A stretch of DNA of 33,330 nt, from NCBI GenBank assembly GCA_900551815.1, contig URXE01000022.1:1-33330 (forward strand), read 5' to 3'. Positions 16,644-23,594 of this stretch are shown here, one piece after another. Made by a program: the position numbers and the translations under genes. The notes beneath the pieces are model-generated. The model ran no database searches. It saw only the letters and a list, made by a program, of their open reading frames with translations, and was not told where the DNA came from. The stretch's first letter is position 1; the number at the start of each line of letters is the position of its first letter. This stretch comes from an uncultured Collinsella sp. Its GTDB lineage: Bacteria; Actinomycetota; Coriobacteriia; Coriobacteriales; Coriobacteriaceae.

Positions 16644-17315
16644 CTACAGCAGCACGTCGGCAAGCGGACGCTTGGGCACGTGATGCACCTGCGCCTCATC
16701 GCGCCAGTAATTGATAGAGCCATCCGGGTTGGAGTCGATCGCATCGATCACCTGCGTCTCGGCTGGCACGCCAAAAGCCATGATCAGCTTGAGCTCGTAT
16801 TTGTCGTTATCGAGCCCCATGGCAGCAATCGCGCGGGGCGTAAAGGCCTTGAACATGCATGCCGCCACCTCGGGCGTGGCGCTGCGAGCGGCGAGCATCA
16901 TCGTCTGGGCGGCAATGCCGGTGTCGACCTCGGTGATGGGCGCGGCGGGCTTACCCGGAACAGCGCGCTCCGCAAGAATCGCGATGTAGCCGGTCGGGCG
17001 CTCGCCCTCATCGGGACCCGGCCAGTCCTTGAGTGCACCGGCCCACGCGAGCTCGTCAAACACGCGCGCGCAGTCCTCCGCACCGCTCACCACATGAAAG
17101 CGCAGGCGCTGAGCATTGGCACCACAGGGAGCCAGGTGCGCCAGCTCCGCCAGCTCGAGCAAAAACTCGCGCGGCACGCGCATGGACTCGTCAAAGCGAC
17201 GGCACGTGCGGGCGCGACGGACCAGTGCGTCAAACGTGTCCAGGCCAAGCTTTTCGCAACCCTGCTTTGCCATCGACTCGGCGCTCGCCGGCGCCGCGGG
17301 AGCTGTTTCGTTCAT
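16644..17315 (-). CDS. Nitroreductase family FMN-dependent oxidoreductase
   Basis: A 223-residue flavoprotein. Markers are RRARTCRRFDES (about 33-44, FMN phosphate contacts), LAHLAPCGANAQRLRFHVV (about 57-75), TEVDTGIAAQTMMLAA (about 128-143) and the late GVPAETQVI. The first ~25 residues are low-complexity and alanine-rich. Such enzymes reduce nitro compounds, quinones or flavin with NAD(P)H; the physiological substrate is not evident. The gene stands alone with a 235-base intergenic region upstream (17316-17550), in which no convincing promoter or operator was recognised. Confidence 0.85.
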   Translation of the reverse strand: MNETAPAAPASAESMAKQGCEKLGLDTFDALVRRARTCRRFDESMRVPREFLLELAELAHLAPCGANAQRLRFHVVSGAEDCARVFDELAWAGALKDWPGPDEGERPTGYIAILAERAVPGKPAAPITEVDTGIAAQTMMLAARSATPEVAACMFKAFTPRAIAAMGLDNDKYELKLIMAFGVPAETQVIDAIDSNPDGSINYWRDEAQVHHVPKRPLADVLL

Positions 17316-17550
17316 AGGGACCCCTCAATAAAAGCCAATTGTCCTTAAGAAAATCTAACCTAAAACGTAGGCAATAACGAACAGAGCCGCAATGTTCTAC
17401 ATCTGTTGAATATCCCACATCCAAACGGGAACAAAGATAACAATTCGGGAAGGTGAGGCTCCCATTCGCCCTTTCCGCCCCACGTTACGGTGCCCTTGGG
17501 CGATACTGGTTGCAAGATCTACGGCTTACGCCGCACGGAAAGGAGACATC

Positions 17551-18153
17551 ATGGGCATCTTTAAGAACGACGACAAGCAATCGAGCGCGTTTGGATTTGA
17601 CGAGAAAAGCATGGCAGACAAGGCCGTCAAGGCCGTGCGCTGGATTTACGCCATCACGGGCGTCTTAGCGCTCGTCGCCGGCATCGCACTGCTGTTTGCG
17701 CCCGCCAAGTCCCTCGTCTTCCTAACGACCGTCTTGGGCTTCTACTTTGTGATCACGGCCGCGATCAGGCTGTTTACCGCTGTTTTCGAGCCGCTGCTGC
17801 CCACCGGCTGGCGCGTTACGAGCATCATCGCCAACCTGCTCATCATTCTGGGCGGCGTCATAATCCTGCGCAACCAGGCCTTCTCGACCGCGACGCTCAC
17901 CACGCTCGTGGTGGTCGTCGCCGGCTTTGGCTGGATCGTCGAAGGTGTCATGTCGATTCTGGAGTCCGAGCTTTCGTCTAACCGCGCCCTCGCCATCCTG
18001 AGCGGCGCGCTCTCCATCATCGCGGGCATGTTCGTGTTTATCTATCCGCTGTGGTCGGCCAAGATGCTCGTCATCTTTAGCGGCGCCGCGCTGCTGGTGT
18101 TTGGCGTGACGTTGATTGTTCGCGCCATTCAGTTTGGCAAACTGGTGCACTAG
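17551..18153 (+). CDS. HdeD/DUF308-type membrane protein
   Basis: A 200-residue integral membrane protein with about six hydrophobic helices between 30 and 195, arranged as repeated pairs ending in glycine-rich turns (LLIILGGVIIL, ALSIIAGMFVFIYP). This is the pattern of DUF308/HdeD proteins, linked in enterobacteria to acid stress; no role is proven in actinobacteria. ATG 17551 follows AAAGGAG. The stop codon directly abuts the ATG of the next gene, so translation is coupled. Confidence 0.8.
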   Translation: MGIFKNDDKQSSAFGFDEKSMADKAVKAVRWIYAITGVLALVAGIALLFAPAKSLVFLTTVLGFYFVITAAIRLFTAVFEPLLPTGWRVTSIIANLLIILGGVIILRNQAFSTATLTTLVVVVAGFGWIVEGVMSILESELSSNRALAILSGALSIIAGMFVFIYPLWSAKMLVIFSGAALLVFGVTLIVRAIQFGKLVH

Positions 18154-18636
18154 ATGCCAAAGACGCTTTTTATTGATGCCGACGCCTGCCCGGTCACGCG
18201 CGAGTCAATCGACTGCGCGCGGAGGGCGGGCGTTGCCGTAGTGATTGCCGGCAACAGCACGCAAAACCTGGAGCGGCACATTCGTCGCGACGATCCGCGC
18301 GACGCCGAGCATGCGCGTCGGGGCTTTTGGGTCACGGCGCTCGATGTGAGTGTGGGAGCCGATAGCGCCGACTTTGCCATTGTCGAGCGCTTGCAGGCTG
18401 GCGACGTGGTCGTGACACAAGACATAGGCCTGGCGAGCATGGTGCTCGGACGCGATGCCGCCGCCATCGGCGTGCGCGGGCGCGTCTACGATAAGGCGAC
18501 CATCGACATGCAACTGTTTATTCGCCACGAGGAAAAGAAGGTGCGCCGCGCCGGGGGACGCACCCGCGGTCCGGCAGCCTTCACCAGCGAAGACCGCGCC
18601 CGCTTTAAACGCAACCTCACCGATCTGCTGCACTAA
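18154..18636 (+). CDS. UPF0178 (YaiI/YqxD) family protein
   Basis: The product has 160 residues and the usual family size. It shows the N-terminal FIDADACPV with conserved acidic residues, VIAGNSTQN, VTQDIGLASM and a final RARFKRNLTDLL. The fold is predicted to be PIN-like (NYN/PIN nuclease related), with no established substrate. It begins at the base after the HdeD-like stop codon and has no separate ribosome site. It ends 19 bases before the convergent exporter gene. Confidence 0.9.
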   Translation: MPKTLFIDADACPVTRESIDCARRAGVAVVIAGNSTQNLERHIRRDDPRDAEHARRGFWVTALDVSVGADSADFAIVERLQAGDVVVTQDIGLASMVLGRDAAAIGVRGRVYDKATIDMQLFIRHEEKKVRRAGGRTRGPAAFTSEDRARFKRNLTDLLH

Positions 18637-18655
18637 CCAAGGTAGATTTTTGGGC

Positions 18656-19744
18656 TTAGAGACCACAGGCGGAGAGGATGAGGCCCCAGCCGGCGCCGAT
18701 AACGTACATCATGACAAGGAACACGGCGTTTTCGCGAGCGCTGCGGTTGGTACGGAACAGCACCAGGTAGCCCACGCCGGCGGAAATGAGCGTGCCGGCG
18801 AGCATCGGCGCCAGCTGCAGCGCACCTTCGAGGTACAACTGCGTAATAACGACGCTAGCAGAGCAGTTGGGGATCAGACCGACAAGCGCCGAGCCCAGGA
18901 CGGCGAGCGTCTCATTGCCGCGCAGGAACTGCTCGATTGCGGACTCGCCAAAGGTCTCGAGGACGGCGACCAGAATCAACGTCACCAGGAAAATGAATAC
19001 CGACACCTGCACGGTGTGCGAGATCGCGCTGCGGATGATCGACAGGACAGGCGCCCCTTCGTGGGAGTGATCGTGGCTGTGACCGTGGTGGTGCTCGTGC
19101 TCGTCCGCGTGACCATGGTCGTTGCCGTGGTCGTGCCCGTGCTCGTCCTCGTCTTCATCACAGCCGCAATGATCGCGCTCGCACAGCTCGTGGATGTGAT
19201 CGGCACTTACGCCCGCCTCGGCCACCTCGTCAATGATGTCACCTCCGGTATGGTCGTCGTGCGCGCAGCTCACATGAGCCGGATTGGCAGCGGTCCCCAG
19301 CACGGTACGGCGAATCGCCGCATGCGCGCGGGCATTACGACGAAGGCCGCGGATAGCCGCATCCACGATAAAGCCCGTGACCAGAGCGATCAGCGCCTTC
19401 GAGGCGAGCAGCATCGCCATGGTCTGCACGGGAACTTGCTCGGCGAGTAACAGCGGCAACATCTCGTCGGAGGTCGAGAGGAACACGGCAACCAGCGTGC
19501 CCAGCGTCACGACACGACCGGCGTACAGCGTTGCTGCCATGGCCGAAAATCCGCACTGCGGCACTATGCCCAGCAGCGAGCCAACCACGGGACCCGCGGC
19601 GCCGGCACGCTTGATAGCGCCGTTGACGCGGTCGCCAGCAACGTGCTCAAGCGTCTCGAGGGCAAGATACGTCACCAACAAAAACGGCACCAGCGACAGC
19701 GTGTCCTTGCCGGCGTCGAGCAGAATATCTATCAGTAAATCCAT
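18656..19744 (-). CDS. Putative manganese/heavy-metal exporter (ArsP_2-like, 10-TM)
   Basis: A 362-residue membrane protein made of two related halves. Each half carries a helix-breaking motif: GSLLGIVPQCGFSAMAATLY (about 52-71) and ALVGLIPNCSASVVITQLY (about 285-303). Between them is a cytosolic or periplasmic loop of about 55 residues (about 170-230) crowded with His, Asp and Glu (DEDEHGHDHGNDHGHADEHE), a typical metal-binding stretch. The family is annotated as putative manganese transporter or heavy-metal exporter. A good promoter with a dyad operator precedes it. Substrate metal is an inference from the family and from nearby metal genes. Confidence 0.8.
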   Translation of the reverse strand: MDLLIDILLDAGKDTLSLVPFLLVTYLALETLEHVAGDRVNGAIKRAGAAGPVVGSLLGIVPQCGFSAMAATLYAGRVVTLGTLVAVFLSTSDEMLPLLLAEQVPVQTMAMLLASKALIALVTGFIVDAAIRGLRRNARAHAAIRRTVLGTAANPAHVSCAHDDHTGGDIIDEVAEAGVSADHIHELCERDHCGCDEDEDEHGHDHGNDHGHADEHEHHHGHSHDHSHEGAPVLSIIRSAISHTVQVSVFIFLVTLILVAVLETFGESAIEQFLRGNETLAVLGSALVGLIPNCSASVVITQLYLEGALQLAPMLAGTLISAGVGYLVLFRTNRSARENAVFLVMMYVIGAGWGLILSACGL

Positions 19745-19787
19745 GACGGATGGAACCTTTCGTGTCTTTCGGCAGCATTGTAAAAGT

Positions 19788-19834
19788 CCTAGCGGTCAAC
19801 TAGGGTATTGTAGTTGTCCCGGGCGCGGTGCCAA
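19788..19834 (-). promoter_or_regulatory. Sigma70-type promoter and dyad operator of the metal exporter
   Basis: On the minus strand TTGGCA (19834-19829), a 16-base spacer and TACAAT (19812-19807) make a near-consensus promoter. Directly downstream, where transcription would start, is the dyad CCTAG-N7-CTAGG (19788-19804). Position and symmetry suit a metalloregulator such as the DtxR/MntR-type protein encoded at 25966, but the link is inferred. Confidence 0.65.
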
Positions 19835-19915
19835 TAGTTGCCCATGGTAAACTATCATCTCGCCACAACTCAGTAACCCCGAGCCGCGCGACGCGGCCCG
19901 TCCAAGGAGCAGCAT

Positions 19916-20884
19916 ATGAATGTTTCGCAAGCACTCGAATACGAACGCCAGCCGTTTATCCCCATGTTTATCTACGGCGACCACGGCGCCATGGAGTCCG
20001 AGCGTCAGAAGGGCGAGGAGGCCCTCAAGGTGCTCGAGACCGAGTACTTTACCGCCGAGGGCGACCCCGGCTTCGACTTTGCCACTGTGCGCGACCTGGC
20101 CGACCGCAACCGCGACCTGTGCGACCAGATTGGCGAGGCGCGCCTGCGCAACGTGACGCCCGCGACGCTCTCGCGCGGCCTGTCCGACGCCGACACCTGC
20201 GCCGCCATCGGCAAGATGCAAAAGCGTACCGCCGCGTCCGTTATGCGCGAGATCCGCGGTGACCGCGACGCACTCGGCGTGGCCTATGCCCGCAAGCCCA
20301 TCCAAGGCACGGTGCTGGGCATCGACATCGAGACCACCGGTCGTGCGCCCGAGCGCGGCTATATCATCAACGTGGGCTGGGAAATCATGGATCTCACCAG
20401 CGACGCCGTGCCGCATGACGCCGAGGCACACTACTGCGGCCTGCCCGACATCTACCGCGGCGAGGATGTGCCGCTTTCGAACATCCATCACATCACCTGG
20501 GACGACATCGATGGCAAAAAGCCGTTCCGCGAGAACAAGGAGCTGCAGAAGCAGTTGCTCAAGCTCATGAAGAAGTATCCCTATATGGCGCACAATGCCG
20601 CCTTCGAGGACAGCTGGTTCAAAATTCATCTGGACGGTTACGCCGAGGCACGCCGTGCAGGCAAGATCATCGTCATCGACTCGCGCCAGATCTGCCGCAG
20701 CCTGGACGCCGACGTGCGCTCGCTCCCCCGCGAGTCCGCGCCCGCTGCGCTCGAGAACTGGGCGCGCCGCCGTGGAACCCTCGCCGCCGACGCCAACGAG
20801 CAGCACCTGGGCCTCGACGACACCGACCTCATGCTCCGTACCGTCCAGGCCGAGTTCAACCTCAAGAACTTGTTTGCGAAGTAG
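19916..20884 (+). CDS. DnaQ-fold (DEDD) 3'-5' exonuclease
   Basis: A 322-residue protein with a DEDD exonuclease domain from about 130 to 310. Exo I is GIDIETTG (D137, E139), Exo II is YMAHNAAFED (about 222-231), and Exo III is HLGLDDTD near the C-terminus. The first ~125 residues form a charged helical region not seen in minimal DnaQ domains, so it is not simply the polymerase III epsilon subunit. It may process DNA or RNA ends in repair. ATG 19916 is preceded by AAGGAG. It is divergent from the metal exporter. Confidence 0.85.
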   Translation: MNVSQALEYERQPFIPMFIYGDHGAMESERQKGEEALKVLETEYFTAEGDPGFDFATVRDLADRNRDLCDQIGEARLRNVTPATLSRGLSDADTCAAIGKMQKRTAASVMREIRGDRDALGVAYARKPIQGTVLGIDIETTGRAPERGYIINVGWEIMDLTSDAVPHDAEAHYCGLPDIYRGEDVPLSNIHHITWDDIDGKKPFRENKELQKQLLKLMKKYPYMAHNAAFEDSWFKIHLDGYAEARRAGKIIVIDSRQICRSLDADVRSLPRESAPAALENWARRRGTLAADANEQHLGLDDTDLMLRTVQAEFNLKNLFAK

Positions 20885-20918
20885 AAACGTCTGCGACAAA
20901 CCACGGCGTAGATCACGA

Positions 20919-20954
20919 GCGGCCTCGCAGCGGGAAACCTCGCGGCGGGGCCGC
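20919..20954 (+). terminator. GC-rich stem-loop after the exonuclease gene
   Basis: GCGGCCTCGC (20919-20928) pairs with GCGGGGCCGC (20945-20954) with one G-U pair. There is no proper T-run, so termination efficiency is uncertain. Confidence 0.55.
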
Positions 20955-21236
20955 CCTACGTTCCACAAGCAGGCCCGCTCTTCACAAATTCTGAACCCTA
21001 TTTTTTAACTATTTCGGTACTTTCCCGACACGTGATTTGTGTTCAGATAGCGATGCATCGATACCAAATGTGCAGAAATTGAGCATTTCTATGCTATAGC
21101 CAAGCAGCGAAAACATTGATTTAGGGTGAACGGGCCCATAATCGCGTCAAGCTTTTGGACAGCATTTGGTTAGACCCCAAAAACGGCTTTCCCACTCAGC
21201 ACCATCGACACGGTATTTTCTGACACGATACTTACC
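20955..21236. other. Intergenic region before the 21-kb nuclease-like gene
   Basis: No gene was found. The region is AT-rich after about 20990 and contains the motif GTGCAGAAATTGAGCATTTC (starting 21070), similar to motifs downstream of the next gene. No clear -35/-10 pair stands out apart from TTTTTAAC-type runs near 21001. Confidence 0.4.
21070..21095 (+). repeat. GTGCA(G/A)AAATTG-type motif, upstream copy
   Basis: GTGCAGAAATTGAGCATTTC followed by TATGCT resembles the motifs at 22457 and 22646 downstream of the same gene. The match is partial and could be chance. Confidence 0.35.
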
Positions 21237-22427
21237 ATGAGTATCGTTTTGTCACATAACACGGCAAAAGCGGTCTACCAGGCCGCGCATTCGGTGTCTG
21301 CGAAAGACATCGAGTCCTGCAGCCCTGCCGCAATTTACGGATCGTGCCCCACCGGAACGCTCCTCGACGCGGCCACAGAATGGCTTGCCAAACATGATGT
21401 TGCCCGCGACGCAAATGAATCCCTCGAGGTAATGGTGTTTGATCGCAGGAACGCGCGCTACGCGATGAACTGTCAATGCCATGTTTCGTCAAAGCGATTC
21501 TCATGCTCGCGTTTTTTAGAGCTAGAAGATGACATCTACATTGTTGGCGTTGAGCTATGTGCACTTCAGGCCGCCACCTATCTTTCTTTTCGCGAACTGG
21601 TGGAGTACTACTTTGAGCTGTGCGGCGCCTATTCCCTTGGAACCGGTTCTTCTAGCTCTTATGCCGAGCGTTTCCCACTTACCTCAACCGAGAGGTTAAA
21701 GCAGTTCTTTAATTCCATTACCAGATGCGACGGTTTGGCCCTTGCCCGAAAGGCTATTCAATGTGTACGCGACGGATGCCGATCTCCCATGGAAACGGCA
21801 TTTATCATGATGCTTACGCTGCCCAAAAGCGAAGGTGGACTTGGTATTAAGGGAATTGAGACCGATTACGAATTACAGGTCACCGCCGCCGCAAAAAATC
21901 TCACGAGACGCAGAAAGTTCTTTTTGGATGCATATCTGAAGAAATCTCGAACAGATATTGAATACAACGGTTTTTATCACGACGCGGAAGAAGACCGCGC
22001 CATCGACGAAGAACGCAAGAACGCACTTGCGTCCATGGGGTACGGAATCATCACCGTCAGCCGTTATTCCTTTATGCATGCCAGCTCTTTCGTTAGGGTC
22101 ATGGAGGCAATCCAACGAAAAGAAGGTATACGCCCCTCGCGTCTGCCAAAAGACTTTCAAATCATGCAAGAAGACCTGAGACTGTTTGTGCTCAGAAGGT
22201 TTATTGAGGAGAAGAAGCGAATCCAGGAGGAGCTTCGCCAGGATTCCGAAGAGCGTCAACGAATTGACCTCGAAAAAGCAATGCTCGAAAGCATCACATT
22301 GGACGATCCGACGATTAACGAGGCTCCGGCAATCGATGACATGCAGACCGTCGAACCCGACAGCCCATCACTCAACCAAACAAACAGCTTCACGCCCGAG
22401 GGCAAGGTCTTCGGAGCCGGAATCTAG
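21237..22427 (+). CDS. Lone nuclease-like protein (DUF559/Vsr-type C-terminal core suspected)
   Basis: A 396-residue product whose family name is not recognised. It has YYFELCGAYSL near 121-131 and ARKAIQCVRDGCRSPMETAF then MLTLPKSEGGLGIKGIETDY in the middle (about 168-210). The core is TDIEYNGFYHDAEEDRAIDE, followed by RKNALASMGYGIITVSRYSF (about 238-277). The pattern E-x2-G-x3-H...D-x3-R...L-x3-G is that of small endonuclease-like folds. The last ~90 residues are a charged helix and an acidic, probably disordered tail. The gene at 12088 shares the CG, SPxE, GG and E-x2-G-x3-H landmarks. Base composition is more AT-rich than neighbours, suggesting transfer. It has no operon partner. Confidence 0.65.
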   Translation: MSIVLSHNTAKAVYQAAHSVSAKDIESCSPAAIYGSCPTGTLLDAATEWLAKHDVARDANESLEVMVFDRRNARYAMNCQCHVSSKRFSCSRFLELEDDIYIVGVELCALQAATYLSFRELVEYYFELCGAYSLGTGSSSSYAERFPLTSTERLKQFFNSITRCDGLALARKAIQCVRDGCRSPMETAFIMMLTLPKSEGGLGIKGIETDYELQVTAAAKNLTRRRKFFLDAYLKKSRTDIEYNGFYHDAEEDRAIDEERKNALASMGYGIITVSRYSFMHASSFVRVMEAIQRKEGIRPSRLPKDFQIMQEDLRLFVLRRFIEEKKRIQEELRQDSEERQRIDLEKAMLESITLDDPTINEAPAIDDMQTVEPDSPSLNQTNSFTPEGKVFGAGI

Positions 22428-22456
22428 GCCGACTAACAAGGTGGGTACCCTAGCGA

Positions 22457-22482
22457 CGTGCAAAATTGCGAGTATTCAGCAG
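22457..22482 (+). repeat. Left arm of an imperfect inverted repeat downstream of the nuclease-like gene
   Basis: CGTGCAAAATTGCGAGTATT then CAGCAG is an imperfect inverse match of the sequence at 22646-22671 (read on the minus strand as CGTGCAAAAATCGGAGTATT then CTGCAA). Nothing else was recognised in 22483-22645. Confidence 0.5.
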
Positions 22483-22645
22483 GGTCGGGTGTCCATCACC
22501 CTCGAGTGGATCCAAATGTGAAGCGAAATCACTCTTGCGTGAGAACGTTAGGCAACATTTGAGGAAGAACTCATCGGTTTAACACCCTAAGATAGCTCTT
22601 GAACTGCATTATTTGACCCGCGATAGATTAACAGACCCCCTATCG

Positions 22646-22671
22646 TTGCAGAATACTCCGATTTTTGCACG
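22646..22671 (-). repeat. Right arm of the imperfect inverted repeat
   Basis: Inverse partner of 22457-22482, about 190 bases apart. The pair may bound a small non-autonomous element. Confidence 0.5.
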
Positions 22672-22772
22672 GCGCAGGGGCACCCACCCCGGCATCGCTA
22701 ATCAAAACCGCTTAGTCCGGAATCCCGTCCGCTTTTCCTCATCATTTTGTACGACGAATTACCTGAACGTTA

Positions 22773-22833
22773 TTGACATATGAACATGCGCTCATATAAT
22801 TGGAAGTAAGTTATATGAGCGCATGTTCATATG
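22773..22833 (+). promoter_or_regulatory. Consensus promoter inside a 23-bp inverted-repeat ArsR/SmtB operator
   Basis: TTGACA (22773-22778), a 16-base spacer and TATAAT (22795-22800) match the sigma70 consensus exactly. The bases 22777-22799 and 22811-22833 are perfect inverse copies of 23 bases. Each contains the ATATGA-N8-TCATAT dyad typical of ArsR/SmtB binding sites (ATATGAACATGCGCTCATAT). One operator covers the -10 and spacer and the other the start of the transcript, so repressor binding should shut the promoter fully. Confidence 0.85.
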
Positions 22834-22846
22834 AAAGGATATTGCA

Positions 22847-23212
22847 ATGAGCATCCGCGATGATGAAACGAAACCCGACATCGAGGCCACCGAACCCGTG
22901 ATCCCCACCACCTGCTCGCCCGAGGACCTTCCCGACGAGGAACTTCTCTACGACCTCGCCGACCTGTTCAAGGTCTTCAGCGACACCACGCGCATCAAGA
23001 TTCTCTATGCCCTCATGGGCCGCGAGCTCTGCGTGGCAGACATCGCCGAAGCGACCGCGACCTCGCAGTCGGCAGTATCGCACCAGCTGCGCACGCTTAA
23101 GCAGTCGCACCTGGTCAAGTTCCGCCGCGACGGCCGCAACATCCTCTACTCGCTTGCCGACGATCATGTCTACACCATGCTCAACCAGGGCATGAGCCAT
23201 ATCTGCGAATAG
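22847..23212 (+). CDS. ArsR/SmtB-family metal-sensing repressor
   Basis: A 121-residue winged-helix repressor that should release DNA on binding Zn, Cd or a similar metal. The fold runs from LADLFKVFSDTTRIKILYAL (about 38-57) through ELCVADIAEA and the recognition helix SQSAVSHQLRTLKQ. The C-terminal helix shows D-D-H-V-x9-S-H-x2-E, the alpha-5 metal-site pattern of SmtB, CzrA and ZiaR. A cysteine in ELCVAD recalls the CadC alpha-3 site, and Cys residues occur at the N-terminus and the end. It is preceded by AAAGGA and lies just after its own likely operator, implying autoregulation. It heads a cluster with an HMA protein and a P1B ATPase. Confidence 0.9.
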   Translation: MSIRDDETKPDIEATEPVIPTTCSPEDLPDEELLYDLADLFKVFSDTTRIKILYALMGRELCVADIAEATATSQSAVSHQLRTLKQSHLVKFRRDGRNILYSLADDHVYTMLNQGMSHICE

Positions 23213-23275
23213 CAACCAACCACGGTACCAGCGCGGCCTGCACCCAAGCCGCAAAAACAAGGAAAGGAACCCACC

Positions 23276-23494
23276 ATGAAAAAGCAGTTTAAGCTCGACG
23301 AGATCGACTGCGCCAACTGTGCGCGCGAGCTTCAGGACGAGCTGGCCAAGCTCGAGGGCGTCAAATCCGTGTCCGTCAACTATATGACCCAGAAGCTGAC
23401 GCTCGAGGCCGATGATGCCGAGTTCGACGAGGTGCTCAACCGCGTTGTAGAGTTCACCGCCGACGCCGAGCCGGACTGCGAGATCATTCTCTAG
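23276..23494 (+). CDS. Stand-alone heavy-metal-binding (HMA) domain protein
   Basis: 72 residues forming one HMA ferredoxin-like domain. The metal site is IDCANCARELQ (Cys at 12 and 15), followed by LEGVKSVSVNYMTQKLTLEA. CANCA is the form seen at the N-terminus of Zn/Cd/Pb ATPases. The downstream ATPase has no HMA domain of its own, so this protein probably supplies it as a metallochaperone. ATG 23276 has AAAGGAA upstream. A weak terminator and a second operator separate it from the ATPase. Confidence 0.88.
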   Translation: MKKQFKLDEIDCANCARELQDELAKLEGVKSVSVNYMTQKLTLEADDAEFDEVLNRVVEFTADAEPDCEIIL

Positions 23495-23515
23495 CCCAGG
23501 CTTACGCCAACCTGC

Positions 23516-23539
23516 AAGGCCGCGCTTGCCGCGGCCTTT
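23516..23539 (+). terminator. Stem-loop between HMA gene and ATPase gene
   Basis: AAGGCCGCG (23516-23524) and CGCGGCCTT (23530-23538) pair perfectly around CTTGC. The T-run is short, so it may attenuate rather than end transcription. Confidence 0.55.
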
Positions 23540-23550
23540 GCTCGCGAAAT

Positions 23551-23570
23551 TATATGAGCGAGTGTTCATA
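23551..23570 (+). promoter_or_regulatory. Second ArsR/SmtB-type operator, before the ATPase gene
   Basis: TATATGAGCGAGTGTTCATA (23551-23570) repeats the operator at 22811-22833 with few changes. Only an indistinct promoter accompanies it. It suggests the ATPase can be controlled separately by the same repressor. Confidence 0.7.
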
Positions 23571-23594
23571 CATTCAAATGGGAGGATACGAGTC

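Noticed and set aside
19796..20968. 390-codon open frame opposite the exonuclease gene
   Set aside because: Antisense shadow that would also cover the exporter promoter; the plus-strand gene has clear catalytic motifs.
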